Source: Candidatus Woesearchaeota archaeon (GTDB taxonomy: Archaea > Nanoarchaeota > Nanoarchaeia > Woesearchaeales > GW2011-AR4). Taken from it: 15,375 nt of DNA. The position numbers and the translations under genes were made by a program. Below, piece by piece: positions 7,087-13,959 of the stretch; the stretch's first letter is position 1, and the number at the start of each line of letters is the position of its first letter. Below the pieces are notes generated by a model that saw nothing but the letters and a program-made list of their open reading frames with translations, searched no databases and had not been told where the DNA came from. The stretch lies in contig JAHFQL010000017.1 of assembly GCA_023259315.1 (NCBI GenBank), forward strand, positions 1,461 to 16,835, written 5' to 3'.

Positions 7087-7542
7087 TTAAGCAGCGAGTT
7101 CTTTCTGCACCGCATATGGTTTCATTTTTCTTTGCGACCTTGGCTTCTTGACTATGCCGTAAGTTTCCAATAACCATTGCTCTTCAGTCAATACTTCTCC
7201 ATGCGTGTAATACATCTCTGCGTGCATAGCAAGCGCCCTTATCATAACATCATCGCCTTTCCTCATGGGATCAAGCCCATGAAAAGTTATAGTTTTTGCT
7301 ATTTCATCCGGCGGGTCAAAATAGATGGGTCCTCTGTTTTTGTTTGTATATTTTATCCTGTAATGCGCATCCTCTATCTCAACCGAATATGAGATTCCGC
7401 TTTCAGGAGCCAGACTGTTAAAAGGGCGCGGCTCCAGCTCATCTTCTCTAATCGAATATGGAACTACCATTTCAGAAGTCGGTCTACTAAATGGATGTGA
7501 TCCTATCGTATCGTCATTAACTATCGTTTCCAGCATTTTCAT
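7087..7542 (-). CDS. Unrecognised 151-aa protein with an N-terminal internal repeat
   Basis: I do not recognise this protein. It is soluble, without a signal peptide or membrane segment, and ends in a basic tail (KKPRSQRKMKPYAVQKELAA). The N-terminal third holds two related units. The first starts PFSRPTSE (residue 17) and ends PYSIRED, and the second starts PFNSLAPE (residue 40) and ends SYSVEIED. Codon by codon, 31 of 48 bases agree. A mixed region follows with G-P-I-Y-F-D-P-P-D-E (71-80) and an amphipathic helix around RALAMHAEMYY. Unusually for this window, the ATG follows a strong Shine-Dalgarno sequence (AAGGAGGG, 5 nt before the ATG), so the mRNA probably has a leader. The 125-aa gene upstream on the same strand is 153 bp away. 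Confidence 0.75.
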   Translation of the reverse strand: MKMLETIVNDDTIGSHPFSRPTSEMVVPYSIREDELEPRPFNSLAPESGISYSVEIEDAHYRIKYTNKNRGPIYFDPPDEIAKTITFHGLDPMRKGDDVMIRALAMHAEMYYTHGEVLTEEQWLLETYGIVKKPRSQRKMKPYAVQKELAA

Positions 7543-7544
7543 TT

Positions 7545-7556
7545 CACCCTCCTTAG
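7545..7556 (-). promoter_or_regulatory. Strong Shine-Dalgarno site of the 151-aa gene
   Basis: The minus strand reads CTAAGGAGGGTGAAATG. The AAGGAGG core matches the 16S rRNA 3' end and lies about 5-6 nt before the ATG at 7542. It is the only clear SD among the genes here, and it decides this start over the ATG two codons further in. Confidence 0.65.
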
Positions 7557-7591
7557 TTTTTTACAACACATTCTAGAAAAAATTTGTTTAA

Positions 7592-7619
7592 GCCCCGCAG
7601 AACGTGTTGCGTTTGGGGC
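7592..7619 (-). promoter_or_regulatory. Stem-loop in the leader of the 151-aa gene
   Basis: On the minus strand GCCC plus CGCA can pair with TGCG plus GGGC, giving an eight-pair stem with a four-base bulge and an eight-base loop. It is followed by TTAAACAAATTTTTT. The hairpin with its T-run lies about 50 bases before the start codon. It could be a terminator for the upstream 125-aa gene, or a leader element controlling read-through. Confidence 0.4.
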
Positions 7620-7695
7620 ATACAAAACAAGAACGACTACTACATTAACTAAAAAAAATTCAAAATATTTTTTGATAAAATTGTTTTGTTTCAAA

Positions 7696-8073
7696 TTAAA
7701 CACCATGATCAGATACACTATAAGATTCAACACCATTAGATGTAACAGGCTGACCAGGACCGGCCTGAGGTGTATAAAATGCACTACTCAACGCTGCAGC
7801 TAAGGCTTCATTTAAGTAATTGTGCGTGCCACTACCTTTGTAGCTTGCTCCGTTCAAATAAACTACCTCAATATAAACTTCCGATGGACTATGAAGATTT
7901 TTTATTGTTATTTTTGTAGGAGTGCGAGGAATTGGAATAATATGGGCTTCCATGAATTCAGCAACAATACGAGTAAGTTCTAACCTAATCGCTTCATGCG
8001 CAGGGTCACTTAATATGATGTCCAAAGGTATATCCCTCACAATTGCCTTACCCGGACTAATTTGTGTACTCAT
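7696..8073 (-). CDS. Unrecognised 125-aa protein with a small alpha/beta core
   Basis: I do not recognise the family. It starts MSTQISPGKAIVRDIPLDII, and a helix follows (HEAIRLELTRIVAEFMEAH). Next is a strand-rich core (TKITIKNL, SEVYIEVVYLNG) ending in Y-K-G-S-G-T-H-N-Y-L-N-E-A-L-A-A-A-L-S-S-A. The strand, the G-x-G turn and the Ala-rich helix faintly recall small ligand-binding domains such as the LeuA regulatory domain or a dsRBD, but the likeness is too weak to call. The last 25 residues (from PQAGPGQP) look disordered. There is no signal peptide or membrane segment. No SD precedes the ATG. A TATA-like CTTATAAATAAA near 8114-8124 would give a leader of about 20 bases. It is divergent from the HTH-ACT gene at 8180. 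Confidence 0.65.
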   Translation of the reverse strand: MSTQISPGKAIVRDIPLDIILSDPAHEAIRLELTRIVAEFMEAHIIPIPRTPTKITIKNLHSPSEVYIEVVYLNGASYKGSGTHNYLNEALAAALSSAFYTPQAGPGQPVTSNGVESYSVSDHGV

Positions 8074-8130
8074 TTTTCGTAAATATTTTAATATGTTTTC
8101 GTTGTAAGCAAACTTTATTTATAAGCGTAC

Positions 8131-8185
8131 TGACACAATAGACACAAAATTTATATATTATGACACTATACTGTCATTTATGACA
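8131..8185 (+). promoter_or_regulatory. Promoter of the HTH-ACT gene with phased operator half-sites
   Basis: A TATA box (ATTTATATA, 8150-8158) is centred about 26 nt before the ATG at 8180, so the mRNA is probably leaderless. Between the box and the start lies the inverted repeat ATGACA (8160-8165), six-base spacer, TGTCAT (8172-8177). TGACA also occurs as direct copies at 8131, 8161 and 8181. Their offsets of 30 and 20 bases would place them on one face of the helix. The arrangement resembles a repressor site over the transcription start. Confidence 0.5.
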
Positions 8186-8836
8186 TCTATAGCAAAGATA
8201 ATAGCAAGGGAAATTGAAGAGGATGTTGTAGCCAGAAGGGCGCTTGAAAAAGGAATAGTGAGCATGAAGTCGCTTGCAGTTTATCTTATAAAAAAACATA
8301 AACTTTCAGCTTCTGCAGATGCGGTTGTCAGCGCAATAAGAAGATACAAGGAAGAAACTCCCTTGGAGGCAAAATATGAAAGAGCTCGAGAAGTGATCTC
8401 CAAATCCAATGACATACGCATAACAACGAACATAGCGGAAATATCAATAGAGAAAAACCAGGAAACTCAAAAAATCCTGCAAAAGGCATTTACAATGATC
8501 AACTATGAAAAGGGAGAAATTTTGCTAATTATTCAAGGCGAGAAATCAATAAAACTAATTTTGAATTCATCAAACAATGACAAGATACTTTCCTTATTTT
8601 CAAAGAAGTCTATACTCCATATTGAGGACAATCTGGCCGAAATCAACATCCACCTCTCTGATGAGGCAGTCAAAACCCCAGGCATAATCTCAACATTATC
8701 CACGGAGTTTATGCTGCATGACATAAACATCTACGAGTCGATGAGCTGCATTCCAGAAATGCTGTTTTTTGTCAAGCAGAAAGACATTGTCAAGAGCTAT
8801 GAGATATTGTCGACTTTGATAAGCATGAAGGGTTAG
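8180..8836 (+). CDS. Predicted regulator: N-terminal HTH-like domain plus C-terminal ACT domain
   Basis: This 218-aa soluble protein has an all-helical N-terminus (about 1-58) with a probable helix-turn-helix (MKSLAVYLIKKH, turn, ADAVVSAIRRYK). A middle alpha/beta part (79-150) may be a degenerate first ACT-like unit (RITTNIAEISI through KLILNSS). The last 65 residues form a good ACT domain: LAEINIHLSDEAVKTPGII, then a helix, DINIYESMSCIPEMLFFV, and a final helix SYEILSTLI. ACT domains usually bind amino acids, and proteins of this layout are known as uncharacterised archaeal ACT proteins. The DNA-binding reading is inferred from the helices and from the operator-like repeats in its own promoter. 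No enzyme domain is present. The ligand is unknown. The stop is 52 bp from that of the convergent Nre gene. Confidence 0.75.
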   Translation: MTSIAKIIAREIEEDVVARRALEKGIVSMKSLAVYLIKKHKLSASADAVVSAIRRYKEETPLEAKYERAREVISKSNDIRITTNIAEISIEKNQETQKILQKAFTMINYEKGEILLIIQGEKSIKLILNSSNNDKILSLFSKKSILHIEDNLAEINIHLSDEAVKTPGIISTLSTEFMLHDINIYESMSCIPEMLFFVKQKDIVKSYEILSTLISMKG

Positions 8837-8888
8837 TTATAGAGAACTTTGAAGAATTAATTATTTTTCATATTTAATTCAGAATTCT

Positions 8889-10124
8889 TTATAAAAATTT
8901 ACCAAGTTTTGTTTGCTGGCTTATATTTTTTATCAGCAAGCTTTTATCTAGCAAATAATCAATGTTATAATTGATTTTTCTCTTTATTAATTTTCTTGAA
9001 TACTCAAGCATTAATTCCTTTGATGAAAATTCTAATGGCTTTGCGCCCATGGTTTTTCTTGCGGCTTCACGAGTGACCCAAACACCCAATGGCATCGAAT
9101 ACTCATCAGTTATAAACCTCAAAGCTAGGACACTTGCTTGTTTTTTCATTTCTTTTAATTTTTCCAAAATACCAAGCCTTACGGTGTAATAGCCGCCAAC
9201 AGTTCCAAATGCATATTCTTTTCTTCCTTTATAAGATTCGTAATCCGTTGTACACCTTAGCTGCCTTGAAAAATCCCAGTTTTGCGGAACATAAGTCTCA
9301 AATAATTCATAACTCCAGATTTCTGGAAACATTAAAATCAGGTAATAATTTCCCAAATAATTTCCAAAGAAAGAATAATAAGAATTTATCTCGCCAAAAT
9401 TTTTTATTTCATTAATCAGATTTTTTCCAATTATATCATCGGTTGCAGTTATAGACCATCTTGTTGGAACTAATTTTCTGTCTTTTTTTAATCCTAGTAT
9501 TCCTACACTTAAGATTCTGCTCAAGAAATTTTCGTCAAAATTATTTTCGTAAAGATAATTAACTGCATCAGTTGCTTTCAAGTCAATGTCATCAAAAACT
9601 TTGTAAACTTTCGTGTGAATTTTTGGGTTTTCCGTTATTGTGGCTTTCCTTAGTTTTGCGTTCGGTCCAGTTGGAGCCATATGAGAATCAAGATTTAACT
9701 GGAATCTTGGCTTTTCCTCCAATTGAATATCAACATCAACTGGCTTTGAAGACATGGCGATGTCCTGCGATAATTCAATTAATTTAACTCTTTTTTTGAT
9801 GTTTACATTATTTCTGGAATTCAACAGAGAAGAACGGAAATCAACAATCTTCGGTATTTCAAAATTTTCAGAAGCCCAGTATCTTGGGGCATCATAAAGC
9901 CAGGCTTCATCATTTTGCTGGGGTGGAGCTAGAATCCCTACATTTATATTGGGATATCCAAACCTGCCGACAAAGGGCGCAACAGCATCGCTTGTGAATT
10001 CTTCCTTTCCCAGAGCTGATTTTACTCGGAAAATAGCATTATTCCTAGCGCATATTGGGCATTTTCCTTTTCCGCAATTTCCCAATGGGTCATAGCCTTT
10101 ATGCTGCTTGAACGGAATCTGCAT
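8889..10124 (-). CDS. nreA: NreA-like archaeal DNA repair protein with C-terminal PIP box
   Basis: This 411-aa protein belongs to the archaeal Nre family, which is linked to repair of DNA damage in cooperation with PCNA. Diagnostic parts are an N-terminal Cys cluster (Cys17, Cys22, Cys25 in GNCGKGKCPIC), the block PFVGRFGYPNINVGILAPP (50-68), and SHMAPTGPNAKLRKA (147-161). A conserved C-terminal half follows, containing LVPTRWSITATDD (218-230) and FGTVGGYYTVRLGILE. The last eight residues are Q-T-K-L-G-K-F-L, a PCNA-interacting (PIP) motif at the extreme C-terminus as described for the family. Length and both halves are normal, so it should be functional. TATA at 10146-10154 lies 26 nt before the ATG. 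The symbol nreA, rather than nreB, is a best guess. Confidence 0.88.
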   Translation of the reverse strand: MQIPFKQHKGYDPLGNCGKGKCPICARNNAIFRVKSALGKEEFTSDAVAPFVGRFGYPNINVGILAPPQQNDEAWLYDAPRYWASENFEIPKIVDFRSSLLNSRNNVNIKKRVKLIELSQDIAMSSKPVDVDIQLEEKPRFQLNLDSHMAPTGPNAKLRKATITENPKIHTKVYKVFDDIDLKATDAVNYLYENNFDENFLSRILSVGILGLKKDRKLVPTRWSITATDDIIGKNLINEIKNFGEINSYYSFFGNYLGNYYLILMFPEIWSYELFETYVPQNWDFSRQLRCTTDYESYKGRKEYAFGTVGGYYTVRLGILEKLKEMKKQASVLALRFITDEYSMPLGVWVTREAARKTMGAKPLEFSSKELMLEYSRKLIKRKINYNIDYLLDKSLLIKNISQQTKLGKFL

Positions 10125-10176
10125 AAATCCATATAATCAAAGAATTAATATAAATTTTTGGGTAATGCTTAATTAC

Positions 10177-10650
10177 TTACAAAATTTTTGCGTTTTCATT
10201 TAAAAGCATTTCTTTAGCCATATTTATTCTTTCTTGCTTATCCTCGATATTTACAATTTCAATAACCAAATCATCAAATTCTTTGTCTTGAATGTACTTT
10301 ATACATTCTCCTATTGTCCACGATACTTTCTTAAAAAACATCATCAGCCTCAGGATTGCATATGATAAGGTTACAAGGATTAGGTGACGAGTAATCCCTT
10401 TCTTCAACCTCATCTGGTACGCTTCCAATCCCAAATACTGTTTGACGTCTTTGTGGAAAGTTTCTATTGACCATCTCTTTTTATATTCTCTTAAAACATA
10501 AACATCAGATTTTTTAACGTCGGTGCATATTATGTAAAATGGTCTTGACCATTTTTTCTTCTCTTCATTACATTGTTTCGATATCACCAGCTTTACAAAC
10601 CCAACTTTTTTTAGCCTTATAATTTTGCTATGAATTTTGTATGTCTTATA
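10177..10650 (-). pseudogene. 5'-truncated DDE (IS4-type) transposase remnant
   Basis: The frame ends at TAA 10177 and stays open back to about 10650, where an in-frame TAA stops it. Its upper part reads YKTYKIHSKIIRLKKVGFVK, leading into FYIICTDVKKSDVYVLREYKKRWSIETFHKDVKQ. The Y-x-x-R-W-x-I-E-x-F-x-K-D-x-K-Q segment is the C-terminal signature of IS4-superfamily transposases and carries the last acidic residue (Glu) of the DDE triad. The two catalytic aspartates and the whole N-terminal half are absent. A GTG at 10587 could start a 136-aa product, but that would be inactive. I could not identify terminal inverted repeats or a target duplication. It fills the gap between the Nre gene and proS, so an old insertion followed by deletion is likely. 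Confidence 0.85.
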
Positions 10651-10740
10651 TTATAGCAGCGTTTCTAAATCCATTTTATGCAGAAATATAATTCAATTTA
10701 AAAATCTATATTTGAGAAATTATCCAGAAATTTACTCTTT

Positions 10741-12198
10741 TTAATACCCCTTACCAAACACCGCCCAGAATTTCGCTTCAGAGCCGCATTGGATGCATTT
10801 TCCTTTTGCACTCCTTTGCTCGAATGGAATGCATCTACATGTTGCTCCTTCAGCCTTGTCTTTAATAAAGTCTTCGCATTCAGCAGAGCCGCAGAATAAA
10901 ACCTTTGCCATTTTTTTGTTTTTAATAGCGTCAATTAGCCTATACATATCCTTAGCCTCAACAATGCTTTTTTTCAGGAATTCTCCTGCATTTTTTAGCA
11001 GATTATCCTGAATTTCATTCAATGTCTCTTCAACCTTGGTTTCGCACTCCTTGAATTTAACGGTTTTTTTCTCGTTTGTGTCCCTTCGAACAAAAACTAT
11101 CTGGTTTGCCTCAATATCTTTTGGCCCGATTTCTATCCTTAAGGGGATTCCTTTCAATTCCCACTCGTTGAATTTCCAGCCAGGGGTGTAGCCATCCCTG
11201 TCATCCAATTCCACGCTAAAGTTTTTTGCCTTTAACCTTTTTAAAATTTCCTTGGCCGTTGCAACAACAATTTCCTTATTTTCCTTGAACACAATTGGTA
11301 CAATAACAACCTGCACCGGAGACAATCTTGGAGGCAAAACCAGTCCTTTGTCATCGCCGTGGACCATTATTATTGCGCCTATCGTCCTTGTGCTGAGCCC
11401 CCATGAAGTCGTGAACACATGTTTCTCTTTTTCATCCTTGTCAAGGAATTTTATGCCAAAAGGCTTTGAGAAATTCTGGCCAAGCATGTGACTTGTTGCC
11501 ATCTGCAAAGCCTTTCCATCAGGCATGAATGCCTCGACTGTTGTTGTGAAATCAGCACCTGCAAATTTTTCCTTGTCAGTTTTTTTTCCTGAAATTACCG
11601 GTATTGCCATATAATTTTCAATCAAATCAACATACTCAAACAATTGCTGCATTACTTCTTTTTCAGCTTCTTCTTTGGTTGCATGCGCCGTGTGCCCTTC
11701 CTGCCATAGGAATTCCCTTGTCCTCAAAAACGGCTTTGCATGCTTGAACTCCCACCTTACAACAGAATTCCATTGATTTAACAGCAAAGGCAAATCCCTC
11801 CAAGAGCGTATCCATTTTGCGTAGCTCTCCATCATGACGGTTTCGGATGTAGGCCTTATGGCTAATTTTTCATTCAGCTCTGAATTTCCTCCTTTCGTTA
11901 CCCACGCAACTTCCGGCGTGAATCCTTTAAAATGTTCTGCCTCCTTCTTTAGCAGGGATTCCGGTATAAACATCGGAAAATAACAATTCTTATGCCCAGA
12001 TTTTTTTATTTTGACATCAAAGACTTTTTGTATCTTTTCCCAGACTGCGTAGGAATTAGGCTTGAAAACAATGCAGCCGGAAACAGAGCTGTAGTCAATC
12101 AAATCGGCTTTCAACACTACTTGGTTATACCACTCATTAAAATCCTCTGACTTTTTAACTGTCATTCCGATATCTTCCTTGTTTTCTTTTTGCTCCAT
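10741..12198 (-). CDS. proS: Prolyl-tRNA synthetase, archaeal/eukaryotic type
   Basis: This class II synthetase of 485 aa, normal for the archaeal type, joins proline to tRNA-Pro. The catalytic core includes LAIRPTSETVM (112-122), motif 2 VVRWEFKHAKPFLRTREFLWQEGHTAH (147-172) and motif 3 GLSTRTIGAIIMVHGDD (267-283). The anticodon-binding domain begins near LPPRLSPVQVVIVP (288-301). A C-terminal zinc-type domain follows, with Cys436, Cys441, Cys454/456, Cys468 and Cys471, ending in the hallmark G-K-G-Y with the invariant final Tyr. There is no bacterial insertion (editing) domain. TATA (CTTTATATAA, 12221-12230) lies about 27 nt before the ATG. It runs in the same direction as the broken glucosidase gene upstream, but with its own promoter. 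Confidence 0.97.
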   Translation of the reverse strand: MEQKENKEDIGMTVKKSEDFNEWYNQVVLKADLIDYSSVSGCIVFKPNSYAVWEKIQKVFDVKIKKSGHKNCYFPMFIPESLLKKEAEHFKGFTPEVAWVTKGGNSELNEKLAIRPTSETVMMESYAKWIRSWRDLPLLLNQWNSVVRWEFKHAKPFLRTREFLWQEGHTAHATKEEAEKEVMQQLFEYVDLIENYMAIPVISGKKTDKEKFAGADFTTTVEAFMPDGKALQMATSHMLGQNFSKPFGIKFLDKDEKEKHVFTTSWGLSTRTIGAIIMVHGDDKGLVLPPRLSPVQVVIVPIVFKENKEIVVATAKEILKRLKAKNFSVELDDRDGYTPGWKFNEWELKGIPLRIEIGPKDIEANQIVFVRRDTNEKKTVKFKECETKVEETLNEIQDNLLKNAGEFLKKSIVEAKDMYRLIDAIKNKKMAKVLFCGSAECEDFIKDKAEGATCRCIPFEQRSAKGKCIQCGSEAKFWAVFGKGY

Positions 12199-12244
12199 TA
12201 GATTTAGACTTTTTAATTGTTTATATAAAGATTTTGGTGAGTGT

Positions 12245-13356
12245 TTATGATAATATTAATCCTAAACTTCTGCCCGCAGCGATGTAAAGGGCAGCGCTCC
12301 ACATCTGTTTTTGAGCTCCGCCGCCTTGTCCAGTTTCTGCGTTATACCATTCCCTAAATCCTTCCAGCCTCGTCCACTGTGTAAATAATTTCTTTGCTTC
12401 TCTGTTTTTACCCATTTTGTTCAGCGCAAGCACAACATATCCTGTCACAAAAGGCCAGACTGTTTCGTACTGGTTGACGCGTTCAACTGAAACTCTTTCT
12501 TCGCCTCGCATGTCATTAGGCATGCCAAGTCATTGGCTTTGATGCCAACATTGGTCACAAGACTTTCAAATTTTCTTGCAATGTTTGTATATTGGCCTGC
12601 AGTTGGAATATCATTTAAAACTGCAAGCGCCTGCCCGAAAGCATCAAAGTCTTTAACATTTGGCTGATCAGTGTGGTATTCTCCATTCCAGAATTGGTCA
12701 TTTATTCTTTCTTTTAACGTTCTGGCGCTTAAATTGAGGGCTTTGTATGCTCGAACAAGCAATGCATTATTTGATAGCAAAGCCACATCTGGTGGGAATC
12801 GCACATTGTCTCGCCAGTCAACTCCCCTGTAAAGGCCGTCTTTGACCCTGCTCTGAGAAAATTGAAAGGCTGCTTTCATGTTGCCATGATGGGCCTGCAA
12901 GAATTCAGTATCTCCAGTCAGCCTTGCGTACTTGACAACTGCGTCTATATATTGTAGTTCAGAATCAGTTGTGTCATGCGTTGCACCCATTGATTTTGGA
13001 ACAAAGTTTGGGAAATAGTTATTCAATTTTTTCATAATCATCCAGAGCAATTCGCCATCGATAAATGCCCTCCGCAGTTTCTGCAAAGCCCAAGCCCGAT
13101 AATTTCCGATAAAAAAGACAGGAATTCCTCCATCCTCTCCTTGTCTTATTGCTAAACTGTTAAGATGCTTTTGAACATGTTCCTCAAGGCCGGCTGCAAC
13201 GAGGCCTTCTGCTGCGATTGCTAGATCTCTCGTAAAATATATGTTTTTGTATCCGTCACGTGTTGCGTCAGCCCAAATTCCGTCTTCCCCCACGCATTGC
13301 AAAAGAATTGACTTGGCATCTTGCATTTTTTCTTCTAATCCAGAATCAGGAGCCAT
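12245..13356 (-). pseudogene. (alpha/alpha)6 glucosidase (amylo-1,6-glucosidase/glucoamylase-like) split by a frameshift
   Basis: Two overlapping frames make one protein of about 370 aa. The first starts at ATG 13356 and carries NIYFTRDLAIAAEGL (38-52), GEDGGIPVFF, ELQYIDAVVKYARLTGDTEFL and DGLYRGVDWRDNV (173-185). The second, offset by one base, carries VNQYETVWPFVTGYVVLALNK and the C-terminal FREWYNAETG and MWSAALYIAAG. Family sense is restored if one base is added near 12524-12530, where the first frame runs ...AND and the second resumes ...MPNDMRGEE. The layout resembles the C-terminal six-hairpin domain of glycogen debranching enzymes, with Asp in D-W-R-D and Glu in R-E-W-Y as probable catalytic residues. 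Exact GH family and substrate are uncertain. No homopolymer sits at the shift. A TATA box (13378-13386) is well placed, so the decay is recent or is a sequencing error. Confidence 0.75.
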
Positions 13357-13471
13357 TTATTTGGGAAAATTTATTGGTTTATAAAATTATGTCAATTTCA
13401 TATGGGCTGTTAAGTATTTTGGATGAGTCCAAAAGAAATTTTTAAATACTACTATAAAATAGTTATAAAAA

Positions 13472-13873
13472 ATGCAAGCGATTGCAGGAGTTCATAAGGA
13501 ATCTGGATTTAGATTGGATACAAGAAATCTTGTAATGTCTGGACTTGAAGTAGAATTAGCTAAAATGGAAGAACAACTTAGAAATTCTCCATTTCAAGTA
13601 ACAAGACTTCCAGCGTTAAGAGATTATTCTCAAATACCAGATGTTTTACACGTAGAAGGAAATGGATCTCATGTATACTTATTAAAAACAAGCGACATAG
13701 CTGGTGTTGGAATAGGCTATTTAGACCCTGCACAAGCAAGAGAATGGTTTAAAGATTTAGATACTGTTTTAGCAATTACCCAAGCTACATTTGATGGTGG
13801 TAGTATTGCAACTGGTACATGTGAAATTAAAGTATATGGTCAATATGCTGGAATGTTCGACCCTGCCCAATAG
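13472..13873 (+). CDS. Unrecognised 133-aa orphan protein with AT-rich codon use
   Basis: I do not recognise this protein. It starts MQAIAGVHKESGFRLDTRNL, followed by an amphipathic helix (GLEVELAKMEEQLRNSPF). The strand-rich remainder contains SHVYLLKTSDIAGVGIGYLDP, a helix around AREWFKDLDTVLAI, and GSIATGTCEIKVYGQYAGMF. It has no signal peptide, membrane helix or familiar active-site motif. The single Cys is near the end. Its third codon positions are almost all A or T (for example in VYLLKTSD), more extreme than in proS or the MFS gene beside it, which may mean later arrival. A TATA box (TTTTTAAATA, 13439-13448) is 27 nt before the ATG. The good promoter and the compact globular look argue that it is a real gene. 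Confidence 0.7.
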   Translation: MQAIAGVHKESGFRLDTRNLVMSGLEVELAKMEEQLRNSPFQVTRLPALRDYSQIPDVLHVEGNGSHVYLLKTSDIAGVGIGYLDPAQAREWFKDLDTVLAITQATFDGGSIATGTCEIKVYGQYAGMFDPAQ

Positions 13874-13959
13874 TTAGTCTCTCAATAATTAACTTATTCA
13901 CTTTAGTTTTTAATTCTTGCCATGTTTTCCAGCCCAATTTCATATCTATTCAAATTATT

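Noticed and set aside
1736..7623. Shared motif CGTTT[A/G]GGGCA[C/T]AC at 1736-1749 and 7610-7623
   Set aside because: A 14-base match with two mismatches is expected many times by chance in a 15-kb window, and the surrounding sequences do not align.
7539..7784. 81-aa minus-strand open frame rich in hydrophobic residues
   Set aside because: It overlaps the 3' end of the 125-aa gene and the leader of the 151-aa gene in another frame. Its hydrophobicity comes from translating A/T-rich non-coding DNA, and no suitable promoter or SD precedes it.
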